The position numbers were made by a program, and so were the translations under genes. Shown in pieces: positions 1 through 6,316 of a stretch of DNA of 6,912 bases (position 1 is the first letter of the stretch; the number at the start of each line of letters is the position of its first letter). Below the pieces are notes generated by a model. That model did not search any database. It was not told where the DNA came from and worked only from the letters and a program-made list of their open reading frames with translations. The stretch is from assembly GCA_028717985.1 (NCBI GenBank), contig JAQUMS010000063.1, positions 1-6,912 on the forward strand, written 5' to 3'. The DNA comes from Candidatus Omnitrophota bacterium. GTDB taxonomy: Bacteria > Omnitrophota > Gorgyraeia > Gygaellales > Profunditerraquicolaceae.

Positions 1-453
1 GATGTCAGGCATAAAGAAATTCTGCTTAAGCACGAAAATAGATATAGTCCCGTTCAACAGGGCGTTGTCCTGGATATTGTTAATGAGAAGGCCCGCATAT
101 TGTGCCGGACATTAAAAGAGCGTATTGAGAAAAATGTTTCATGCAGGATGGCAAATAACTTTTTCGTCACCGGCAGAACTATGCTGCAGGATGGATTCCT
201 TGAACTATTTGAATCCACGATGGGAGTATCCGTTAAACTTGGGAGGATAGCTGAAAGTGATATTGCTTCACTTGTCGGAAGGACCGCCCCGCCCAGCCAG
301 CAGCATTCGTTGTCGTATCTGACTGCCGTAGGCATTCTTTCCTGGTCGTTCCATAAAAGTTCTCCGGTTCCTGTTTTTCCTTCCCAGGATATAAAAAATC
401 CCGCTTTGCGGTTTATCGGGAAATTCAGGGATATATTCCAAGAATACTTCTAA
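1..453 (+). CDS. FtsA-like cell-division ATPase, C-terminal fragment
   Basis: The frame is open from base 1 to the TAA at 451-453, giving 150 residues with the start outside the window. It resembles the C-terminal third of FtsA, the actin-fold protein that tethers FtsZ to the membrane. An FFVTG strand and turn (fragment residues 54-58) sits where FtsA has its second phosphate-binding loop. It is followed by DGFLELFE, a GVSVKLGRI strand, and TAVGIL at 108-113, the counterpart of the TAVGLL motif near the FtsA end. The last 14 residues (RFIG...EYF) form a basic, aromatic amphipathic helix like the FtsA membrane-targeting sequence. Oddity: the loop reads TGRT, whereas FtsA usually has TGGG or TGGA, so nucleotide binding may be altered. 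No ftsZ follows; a terminator begins at the stop codon. PilM-type pilus ATPases share this fold but lack the terminal amphipathic helix. Family assignment is fairly sure; true FtsA versus a divergent paralogue is open. Confidence 0.72.
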   Translation, partial: DVRHKEILLKHENRYSPVQQGVVLDIVNEKARILCRTLKERIEKNVSCRMANNFFVTGRTMLQDGFLELFESTMGVSVKLGRIAESDIASLVGRTAPPSQQHSLSYLTAVGILSWSFHKSSPVPVFPSQDIKNPALRFIGKFRDIFQEYF

Positions 454-485
454 AAAACCCTGCCTGCCGACAGACAGGGTTTTTT
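452..485 (+). terminator. Rho-independent terminator after the ftsA-like gene
   Basis: An A6-CCCTG left arm (452-462) pairs exactly with CAGGG-T6 (475-485). One C/A mismatch (463 with 474) separates this from three more pairs (CTG with CAG) closing a CCGA tetraloop at 467-470. The run of six T on the 3' side is the classical U-tract. The A tract on the 5' side makes it potentially active in both directions. It starts within the TAA stop codon, so it ends the upstream unit and separates it from the promoter at 593-620. Confidence 0.9.
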
Positions 486-589
486 AGCTCTTAGTTCTTT
501 GATCTTAGCTTTTTGGAAAACCCACGAGCTAAGACCTAAGAACCCTGCTGGCAGGCAGGAAAGAGCTAAGAGCTAATGTGAGCTAAAAG
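481..589. repeat. Nested inverted repeat made of CTAANNN heptads
   Basis: This spacer consists largely of 7-bp units. From 481 to 515 five in-phase units follow NTCTTAG or close variants, the reverse complement of CTAANNN. From 529 to 542 come two forward units (CTAAGAC, CTAAGAA), and from 566 to 589 three more with a 3-bp interruption. The two orientations make an imperfect hairpin: 485-499 pairs with 561-575 (14 of 15), and 501-510 with 527-536 (9 of 10). Inserted in the right arm is GGCAGGCAGG (550-559), the exact complement of CCTGCCTGCC (459-468) in the terminator. A small dyad, CCTGC-TG-GCAGG, lies at 544-555. It has no coding potential. It looks like a dispersed intergenic repeat; any function as RNA structure or protein site is inference. 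Confidence 0.75.
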
Positions 590-592
590 CAT

Positions 593-620
593 TTGACCCG
601 CCTTTTTTATCGTGTATAAT
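593..620 (+). promoter_or_regulatory. Sigma70-type promoter for yggS
   Basis: A -35 box TTGACC (593-598) and a perfect -10 box TATAAT (615-620) are 16 bp apart, upstream of the yggS ATG at 644 and downstream of the terminator. Transcription would start near 627, leaving a leader of only about 17 nt. That leader is A/T-rich and has no Shine-Dalgarno sequence. It is the clearest promoter in the window and probably drives yggS-proC-mtnP. Confidence 0.75.
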
Positions 621-643
621 ATATCAATCCAACAATTTTTTTT

Positions 644-1339
644 ATGATTTATGATAATATTGTAAAATTGAAAGAACGGATTGCCGTTGTTTGTGAAAAA
701 ACAGGCAGAAAAGCTTCTTCAATAACTGTTATCGCTGTCAGTAAAGGCAGAACAGTAGAGGAGATCGAAGAAGTTTTGCGCTCTGGGATAATGGATATCG
801 GCGAAAACCGTATTCAGGAAGCCCGGAGCAAATATATACATTTTAAAAGTATTAAAAAGGGCCTTGTTCCCAGAAGTTGGCATTTTATAGGCCGGTTACA
901 GACTAATAAAGTTAAACAGGCGGTTGGTATTTTTGATTTGATCCATTCGGTTGACAGTTTGAAGTTGGCGGAAGAGATTGATAAAGAAGCACGCGCGGCC
1001 GGTAAGGTCCAGGATTGCCTGATTCAAGTGAATACTTCATTTGAAGAAACGAAGTCAGGTGTGTATCCGCGTGATCTTATTCCTTTCTTTCTTGAAGCGG
1101 TTAGATTACCCAATGTAAGGATACGAGGGGTTATGACAATCGCGCCTATGTCTTCGAATCCCGAAAATATCAGGGGGTTTTTCAGGGATTTGAGCGAATG
1201 GAAAGAAAAACTTAACGGTTTACAAAACCGGTCGGATGTCCTTCAGATTATTTCTATGGGGATGAGCGATGATTTTGAAGTCGCCATAGAAGAAGGCGCG
1301 ACTATGGTAAGGATAGGAAGGGCTATATTTAGTTCATAG
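644..1339 (+). CDS. yggS: YggS/PROSC-family PLP homeostasis protein
   Basis: A 231-residue protein, normal length for the single-domain TIM-barrel family known as YggS, YlmE or PLPBP. Members bind pyridoxal 5'-phosphate but have no demonstrated enzymatic activity. They buffer free PLP and affect amino-acid and vitamin B6 metabolism in the cytoplasm. Visible signatures are AVSKGRT with the Schiff-base lysine K34, GENRIQEA near residue 53, WHFIGRLQTNK (79-89), VNTSFEETKSG, and the C-terminal phosphate-binding part SMGMSDDF (204 onward) with RIGRAIF (223-229). The residues after K34 are GR, where many relatives have T or TK, a minor variation. ATG 644 is the first start in this frame after the promoter; no Shine-Dalgarno precedes it, and the leader is U-rich. 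proC follows after 50 bp, the usual partner of this family across bacteria. Confidence 0.95.
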   Translation: MIYDNIVKLKERIAVVCEKTGRKASSITVIAVSKGRTVEEIEEVLRSGIMDIGENRIQEARSKYIHFKSIKKGLVPRSWHFIGRLQTNKVKQAVGIFDLIHSVDSLKLAEEIDKEARAAGKVQDCLIQVNTSFEETKSGVYPRDLIPFFLEAVRLPNVRIRGVMTIAPMSSNPENIRGFFRDLSEWKEKLNGLQNRSDVLQIISMGMSDDFEVAIEEGATMVRIGRAIFSS

Positions 1340-1389
1340 GTTATCTCCTCGTCCGTAAAGAAATAGATGAAAGGTAGAAAAGGGAAAAA

Positions 1390-2199
1390 ATGAAAAAATT
1401 AGTTGGTGTTATTGGGTGCGGGAATATGGGGACGGCTATAATCGCTCAGGCCAGCCGTTTGAAAAGTTTCGGGTTTTTGGTATACGAAAAAGATGCCGCC
1501 AGGCAGAGCGCTATTTGTAAAAAATATCGTTTAAAATCCGTTTCTACGATTGCCGAGCTCGCAAAAAAATCAGATATTATTATTATTGCGGTAAAGCCTC
1601 AGGATATTGAGCCGGTTTTAAGCGATATCCGGGATTTGATTTCACAGAGAGGCAAAAATAAACCGCTTATTATATCAATTGCCGCCGGCATTAAAACTGT
1701 CTTTCTTGAAGAAAAAATCGGCGTGCCGGTTAAAGTAATACGGGTAATGCCTAATATGCCGGCCGCGATAGGTAAGGGCATGAGCGCTTTAACACCCGGC
1801 CGTTTTACGGTCAGGCAGGATATGAAAAACGCGGAAGCGATTTTTAAATCTGTCGGAGAGACTGTTATTGTTAACGAGGAACGCATTGATGCTGTTACAG
1901 CTCTTTCCGGAAGCGGTCCCGCTTATTTTTATCTGATCTTTTCAGGTTTTGTAGACGCCGCGTGTAAATTAGGGCTGGATAAAAGCGACGCGGAAAAACT
2001 TTTATTGCATACAATAACCGGATCTATGAGCTTTTTGGAGACACAAAAATTCGATACCGAAGGATTAATCGCCAAAGTTGCTTCAAAGGGGGGAACAACC
2101 GAAGCCGCTCTGCGGGTTTTTCACGATAAGGGACTTAAGGAAATTCTAAGTCAGGGGCTTATGGCATCGTATAACCGTTCGAAGGAGCTTTCCAGGTAG
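1390..2199 (+). CDS. proC: Pyrroline-5-carboxylate reductase
   Basis: A 269-residue cytoplasmic enzyme for the last step of proline synthesis, reducing 1-pyrroline-5-carboxylate to L-proline with NAD(P)H. The N-terminal Rossmann domain opens with GVIGCGNMG (6-14) and carries the AVKPQ motif (67-71) and RVMPNMP (118-124). The C-terminal helical dimerisation domain has the substrate-site signature SGSGPAY (173-179) and the family-typical GGTTEAAL (from 234). Length is normal and no key motif is missing. The ATG is preceded by AGGG (1381-1384) at 5-nt spacing. The TAG stop (2197-2199) lies inside the ribosome-binding site of mtnP, so the two are probably cotranscribed. The yggS-proC pairing fits the conserved arrangement; other proline genes (proA, proB) are not in the window. 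Confidence 0.97.
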   Translation: MKKLVGVIGCGNMGTAIIAQASRLKSFGFLVYEKDAARQSAICKKYRLKSVSTIAELAKKSDIIIIAVKPQDIEPVLSDIRDLISQRGKNKPLIISIAAGIKTVFLEEKIGVPVKVIRVMPNMPAAIGKGMSALTPGRFTVRQDMKNAEAIFKSVGETVIVNEERIDAVTALSGSGPAYFYLIFSGFVDAACKLGLDKSDAEKLLLHTITGSMSFLETQKFDTEGLIAKVASKGGTTEAALRVFHDKGLKEILSQGLMASYNRSKELSR

Positions 2200-2203
2200 G
2201 AGG
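2198..2203 (+). promoter_or_regulatory. Shine-Dalgarno that fixes the mtnP start
   Basis: A perfect AGGAGG lies 5 nt before ATG 2209. A TTG at 2206, directly upstream and in frame, is only 2 nt from this site and therefore an unlikely start. The site overlaps the last two bases of the proC stop codon. Confidence 0.85.
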
Positions 2204-2208
2204 TTTTG

Positions 2209-3069
2209 ATGGGGAGAATCGGCATTATAGGCGGCAGCGGGTTATATCAAATAGAAGGTATTAAAAATGTAAAAAAGATTTCCGTTACCACTCCTTTCGG
2301 GAAACCGTCGGGTACGTTTATCATGGGAACGTTGGAGGGCAGGGATGTCGTATTTGTTCCGAGGCATGATGTCGGGCACCGTATTTCTCCCAGTCATATT
2401 AATTACCGTGCGAACATTTTTGCCATGAAAAAACTCGGTGTTGAACGGATTATTTCGGTCAGCGCTTGTGGAAGCCTGAAAGAAGAGATCCGGCCTCTGG
2501 ATTTCGTGATTGTTGATCAGTTTGTCGACAGGACCAATTACGCCAGAGACATGAGCTTTTTTGAAAAAGGGATCGTAGTTCATATCGGGCTCGCTCATCC
2601 TGTTTGCCCTGAAATGAGTCCTTTATTGTATCAGGCGGCAAAAAATCTTAATCTGAGCGCGCATAACGGCGGGACATACATTAATATGGAAGGCCCGGCG
2701 TTTTCTACATTGGCTGAGTCCCGTTTATACCGCTCATGGGGAATGGATGTGATCGGCATGACCAATTTTGCTGAAGCGAAACTGGCACGGGAGGCGGAAA
2801 TGTGTTTTTCCAGCCTATCGGCGGTAACTGATTATGACTGCTGGCGCAGTTCCGAAGAAGAAGTGACTGTAGATATGGTTATCAAGAATCTTTTGAATAA
2901 CGTCGAAAACGCGAAAATGATTTTAAAAAAAGTGATCAAAATGATCCCTGAAAAGAGGTTATGCCCGTGTTGTTCGGCATTAAAAGATGCTATTGTTACC
3001 GATCGCGCGTGCGTTCCTCCGAAGCTTAAAAAGGATTTAAAAATTATTATCGGTAAATATATAAAATAA
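2209..3069 (+). CDS. mtnP: S-methyl-5'-thioadenosine phosphorylase family enzyme
   Basis: A 286-residue member of the PNP/MTAP phosphorylase family. It would cleave 5'-methylthioadenosine with phosphate to adenine and methylthioribose-1-phosphate, feeding methionine and purine salvage. The phosphate loop GIIGGSG (5-11), PRHDVGH (51-57) and SACGSLKEE (from 85) are intact, as is the substrate-site EGPAFST (from 161). TDYDCW (207-212) carries the two aspartates D208 and D210 that in human MTAP (D220, D222) recognise the 6-amino group, which favours adenine nucleosides over 6-oxopurines. The MT-x-x-x-E segment reads MTNFAE (184-189), where relatives usually have a proline before the glutamate. 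The C-terminal tail contains CPCC and the TDRA...GKYI pattern of bacterial MtnP. It follows proC with its Shine-Dalgarno overlapping the proC stop. Exact preference between methylthioadenosine and methylthioinosine cannot be settled by sight. Confidence 0.93.
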   Translation: MGRIGIIGGSGLYQIEGIKNVKKISVTTPFGKPSGTFIMGTLEGRDVVFVPRHDVGHRISPSHINYRANIFAMKKLGVERIISVSACGSLKEEIRPLDFVIVDQFVDRTNYARDMSFFEKGIVVHIGLAHPVCPEMSPLLYQAAKNLNLSAHNGGTYINMEGPAFSTLAESRLYRSWGMDVIGMTNFAEAKLAREAEMCFSSLSAVTDYDCWRSSEEEVTVDMVIKNLLNNVENAKMILKKVIKMIPEKRLCPCCSALKDAIVTDRACVPPKLKKDLKIIIGKYIK

Positions 3070-3105
3070 TAATCAATGATTACATCTGGTCGTTTTAATT
3101 TTTTC

Positions 3106-3140
3106 CTAATTACTAATCGCTAACCGCTATACGCTAAACT
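3106..3140 (+). repeat. Five tandem CTA-type heptads abutting ileS
   Basis: Five in-phase 7-bp units run from 3106 to 3140, each beginning CTA and mostly CTAANNN (for example CTAATCG and CTAACCG). They end at the base before the ileS ATG. The same heptad family fills the spacer at 481-589. Because the array occupies the positions where a ribosome-binding site would lie, ileS has no Shine-Dalgarno. The rest of this 71-bp spacer (3070-3105) is A/T-rich and has a small dyad at 3070-3082 (TAATCA-A-TGATTA). I see no convincing promoter or T-box there. Confidence 0.8.
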
Positions 3141-5936
3141 ATGGACTATAAAGATACGCTTAATTTGCCTAAAACAGATTTTCCCATGAAAGGGGATTTA
3201 CCCCAAAAAGAACCTCTTTTTCTCGCCCGTTGGAAGGAAATCGGCTTGTATGATTTATTGCGGAAAAAGTCTCAAGATAAACCTGCGTACGTTCTTCATG
3301 ACGGCCCTCCGTATGCCAACGGCAATATACACATCGGGCACGCTCTTAATAAGACACTGAAGGATATTGTGGTGAAATTTAAGACTATGCGGGGGATGGA
3401 TTCACCGTATATTCCGGGATGGGATTGTCACGGGCTTCCTGTTGAACATCAATTGTTCAAAGAGTTGAAAATCCACAAATCCCAGATCAATCAGGTTGAT
3501 TTTCGTAAAAAAGCGTATGATTACGCCATGAAATACGTCGGCATCCAGCGCGAAGAATTCAAGCGTTTGGGGGTTTTAGGGGATTGGGAAAATCCGTATC
3601 TGACGTTGAACCATGATTACGAAGAAGGTATCTTGAACGCGTTTAAGGTATTGACGGAAAAAGGGTTTATTTACCGCGGGCTTAAACCCGTTAATTGGTG
3701 CTGCCGTTGCGAGACCGCTTTGGCTGAGGCTGAAGTTGAATATGAAGACCATACGTCCCCGTCGGTTTTTGTCAAGTTCAAGCTTGATAAGAACCCCTCG
3801 TATCCTGATGACGCGTTTCTTGTTATCTGGACTACAACTCCTTGGACGCTGGTAAGCAATGTTGCTGTCGCCGCGCATCCTGATTTTACGTATTCCGTTC
3901 TAAAGACAGATAAGGGGATTCTGATCGTGGCGGCTTCGCGTCTTGAGATTTTGTCACGCTGCGGCATAGAACACTATGAACTAATCCGGGAAATTAAAGG
4001 CCGTGATCTGGAAGGTTTGACCTATGCTCATCCGTTCGGATTCCGTACTGGAAGGGTCGTGCTCGCGGATTATGTTTCAAAAGACGAAGGGTCGGGTCTT
4101 GTTCATACTGCTCCCGGCCATGGGAACGATGATTATCATACAGGCATTAAATATAAACTGGATATTGTGATGCCGGTTGACGATAAAGGAAATTATGATG
4201 AAACAGCAGGAGAATTCAAAGGTCTGAATGTTTTTAGCGCGAACGAAGTCATTATCCAGAAACTCCAGGAAAAACAAACTCTTTTACTGGTTGATAAAAT
4301 CAGGCATTCATATCCGCATTGTTGGCGATGCAAGAATCCGGTTATCTTCCGGGCCACAAAACAATGGTTTTTGAATATTGACCATAATGGTTTCCGCCAA
4401 AAACTTCTCGGGGCGATCCAGGATACTGTCCGATGGATTCCTTCCGTGGGAAAGGAAAGAATTTCCGGGATGGTGCAATTGAGGCCTGACTGGTGCCTTT
4501 CCCGCCAGCGGTACTGGGGAGTTCCGATCCCGTCTTTGGTTTGTTTGAAATGTAAAGAAGAGATTTTGCATCCTGATGTTATCGGCACGTTCGCGGGATT
4601 CGCCTTACGGGAAGGTACCGACAGCTGGTTTATCAGAAATGTTGAAGATTTTGTTACCGGCGCGGTTGTCTGTCCTCATTGCGGAGGAAAAGATTTTAAG
4701 AAAGGAACCGATATCCTTGATGTGTGGTTTGATTCGGGCGCCAGCAATCAATCAGTCCTGAAGACACGCGGAGGGATGCGCGAGTTCCCGTGTTCATTAT
4801 ACCTTGAAGGTTCGGATCAGCATCGCGGCTGGTTTCAGGCGTCTCTTATCGTCGCCATGGGGGTTGATGAAAAACCCCCGTATAAGAATGTTTTGACCCA
4901 TGGTTTTGTCGTTGACGGGGAAGGCCGGAAGATGTCAAAATCAATCGGCAACGTGATTTCTCCGTTTGATATAATCAAAAATTACGGGGCGGATATTCTG
5001 CGTTTGTGGGTCGCGTCGAGTGATTATAACGAAGATATCCGTATTTCAAAAGAGATCCTTGCCCGTCTTGTCGAGGCGTACCGTAAGATCAGGAATACCG
5101 CGCGTTTTATTCTGAGCAACCTGAATGATTTTAATCCCGATGAGGATAAAATAGGGTATAAGAACCTGAAAAAGATCGATACGTGGATTTTGTACCGGAT
5201 GAATGAAGCTCTCAGCGCGGCGCAAAAGGCCTATGATGCTTTTGAATTCCATAAGGCATACAAGACGGTCTATGATTTTTGCAACGAAGACCTGTCCATG
5301 TTTTATTTGGATATGGCTAAAGGCCGGTTATACACGGCGGGTAAAGATTCGGTTGAACGCCGCGCCTCCCAGACCGCGTTATACGAAGTTTTGTTCGCTG
5401 TGGTACGCATGATCGCCCCGATGCTTGTTTTTACCGCCGAAGAGATATGGCAGCATTTTCCTAAAGGCGAAGAAGATAAGACTATTTCCAGCGTTCATCT
5501 TCTTGATTGGCCTGAGGCGGAAGATGTTCAGAGCCTGGAAAAAGAAGGAAAACCTGTTTCTGATCTGGTTTTTAACGTCCTTCCCGTGATCACGAAGGCG
5601 CTTGAGGAAAAACGGGTTTCCGGAATTATCGGAAGTTCGTTTGACGCGAAAATAAAACTATTGACAAACAATGAAATCCGTTATAAAAGCTTAGACAGTC
5701 TGCGTGATGATTTATGCGAGATTTTCAAGGTTTCGCACGTTGAAGTAGTCCGTGTTGAACAGCTCGAAGCCGGAGCAGCAGCGTCGGATAATTGTCCGGA
5801 TCTGGCTATTGAGGTAGCTAAAGCCGAAGGGGAGAAATGTCAGCGCTGCTGGAATTATTCAGCGTCGGTCGGCGCCAATAAGGCACACAGCCTGATCTGC
5901 TCGAAATGTTTGGATATCATAGGAGGCAATCAGTGA
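3141..5936 (+). CDS. ileS: Isoleucyl-tRNA synthetase
   Basis: A 931-residue class I aminoacyl-tRNA synthetase that charges tRNA-Ile in the cytoplasm and edits misactivated valine. The N-terminus DYKDTLNLPKTDFPMKGDLP matches the bacterial IleRS start and supports ATG 3141. The catalytic Rossmann fold carries HIGH at 64-67 and KMSKS at 597-601, with SRQRYWGVPIP and GSDQHRGWFQ between. The CP1 editing domain shows WTTTPWTL (230-237) and HTAPGHGNDD (322-331), including the conserved aspartate region, so editing looks intact. A CxxC pair follows the SRQR motif (CLKC, then CPHC). A C-terminal zinc knuckle with C900, C903, C920 and C923 marks the bacterial zinc-tailed form. Length and domain order are normal. 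Its leader is made of heptad repeats and lacks a Shine-Dalgarno. The stop TGA overlaps the GTG start of the next gene. Confidence 0.99.
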   Translation: MDYKDTLNLPKTDFPMKGDLPQKEPLFLARWKEIGLYDLLRKKSQDKPAYVLHDGPPYANGNIHIGHALNKTLKDIVVKFKTMRGMDSPYIPGWDCHGLPVEHQLFKELKIHKSQINQVDFRKKAYDYAMKYVGIQREEFKRLGVLGDWENPYLTLNHDYEEGILNAFKVLTEKGFIYRGLKPVNWCCRCETALAEAEVEYEDHTSPSVFVKFKLDKNPSYPDDAFLVIWTTTPWTLVSNVAVAAHPDFTYSVLKTDKGILIVAASRLEILSRCGIEHYELIREIKGRDLEGLTYAHPFGFRTGRVVLADYVSKDEGSGLVHTAPGHGNDDYHTGIKYKLDIVMPVDDKGNYDETAGEFKGLNVFSANEVIIQKLQEKQTLLLVDKIRHSYPHCWRCKNPVIFRATKQWFLNIDHNGFRQKLLGAIQDTVRWIPSVGKERISGMVQLRPDWCLSRQRYWGVPIPSLVCLKCKEEILHPDVIGTFAGFALREGTDSWFIRNVEDFVTGAVVCPHCGGKDFKKGTDILDVWFDSGASNQSVLKTRGGMREFPCSLYLEGSDQHRGWFQASLIVAMGVDEKPPYKNVLTHGFVVDGEGRKMSKSIGNVISPFDIIKNYGADILRLWVASSDYNEDIRISKEILARLVEAYRKIRNTARFILSNLNDFNPDEDKIGYKNLKKIDTWILYRMNEALSAAQKAYDAFEFHKAYKTVYDFCNEDLSMFYLDMAKGRLYTAGKDSVERRASQTALYEVLFAVVRMIAPMLVFTAEEIWQHFPKGEEDKTISSVHLLDWPEAEDVQSLEKEGKPVSDLVFNVLPVITKALEEKRVSGIIGSSFDAKIKLLTNNEIRYKSLDSLRDDLCEIFKVSHVEVVRVEQLEAGAAASDNCPDLAIEVAKAEGEKCQRCWNYSASVGANKAHSLICSKCLDIIGGNQ
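5921..5926 (+). promoter_or_regulatory. Shine-Dalgarno inside ileS for the TraR/DksA gene
   Basis: A perfect AGGAGG lies within the last codons of ileS, 6 nt before GTG 5933. It selects this GTG over the in-frame ATG at 5906, which lies upstream of the site and would add nine residues not expected in the family. Confidence 0.85.
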
Positions 5937-6316
5937 AAAAGAAGCTGGAGAAAAAAGAGCTGGCTGAATTCAGAAAATTGATCAATAAGCGCAAGAAGGA
6001 AATCGTGGATAATATAGAAAAGATTTCCGAGGAAGCCCTGAAAAAATCCCAGAAAGACGCCGCGGGGGATATTTCCGGTTACACCTACCATATGGCGGAT
6101 GTCGCTACCGATACCTATGACCGTGAATTTAATCTTGAGCTCGCGGCTAATGAGCGCCGGCTTATCTATGAGCTTGATGATGCCATTAAAAGGATCGAAG
6201 AGGGGTCGTTTGGAATGTGTGAAGATTGCAAATGTGTGATTACGAAAACCCGGTTGAAGGCCCTTCCGTATGCCCGCCTCTGCCTTAAATGCCAGGAAAA
6301 ACGGGAAAAACGTTAA
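5933..6316 (+). CDS. TraR/DksA-family zinc-finger transcriptional regulator
   Basis: A 127-residue protein starting at GTG 5933 behind a perfect AGGAGG. Residues 2-45 are lysine- and glutamate-rich and should form the helical coiled-coil arm. A family-typical turn follows, HMADVATDTYDRE (53-65), which includes the acidic tip region that in DksA enters the RNA polymerase secondary channel. The C-terminal DksA/TraR finger has four cysteines, C96-x2-C99-x17-C117-x2-C120, and ends in a basic tail. Family members bind RNA polymerase and alter promoter output, in DksA together with ppGpp. Partners and targets here are not visible. The GTG overlaps the ileS TGA (GTGA), implying translational coupling. 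Bacillus has a family member (ylyA) at the same place between ileS and lspA, so the position is conserved. It is shorter than E. coli DksA (151 aa), so I give no dksA symbol. Confidence 0.93.
   Translation: MKKKLEKKELAEFRKLINKRKKEIVDNIEKISEEALKKSQKDAAGDISGYTYHMADVATDTYDREFNLELAANERRLIYELDDAIKRIEEGSFGMCEDCKCVITKTRLKALPYARLCLKCQEKREKR

Noticed and set aside
54..335. 93-codon minus-strand frame opposite the ftsA-like gene
   Set aside because: The plus strand here encodes an FtsA-like C-terminus with recognisable motifs; the antisense product has none.
481..589. CRISPR array
   Set aside because: Units are only 7 bp with no spacers of constant length, both orientations occur, and no cas gene is present.
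2206..2208. TTG as the mtnP start
   Set aside because: It is only 2 nt from the AGGAGG; the adjacent ATG 2209 has proper 5-nt spacing.
2242..2598. 118-codon open frame on the minus strand
   Set aside because: It is antisense to the mtnP catalytic domain; no ribosome-binding site or family pattern supports it.
3083..3112. Promoter for ileS with TAATTA as a -10 box
   Set aside because: No acceptable -35 sequence stands at 15-19 bp upstream, and the TAATTA lies in the heptad array, so I do not call it.
4193..4588. 131-codon open frame on the minus strand
   Set aside because: It lies wholly inside ileS, whose motifs and frame are unambiguous, and its translation shows no recognisable domain.
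5906..5932. ATG 5906 as start of the TraR/DksA gene
   Set aside because: It lies upstream of the AGGAGG at 5921-5926 and adds residues coded by the ileS zinc knuckle in another frame; GTG 5933 fits the spacing.
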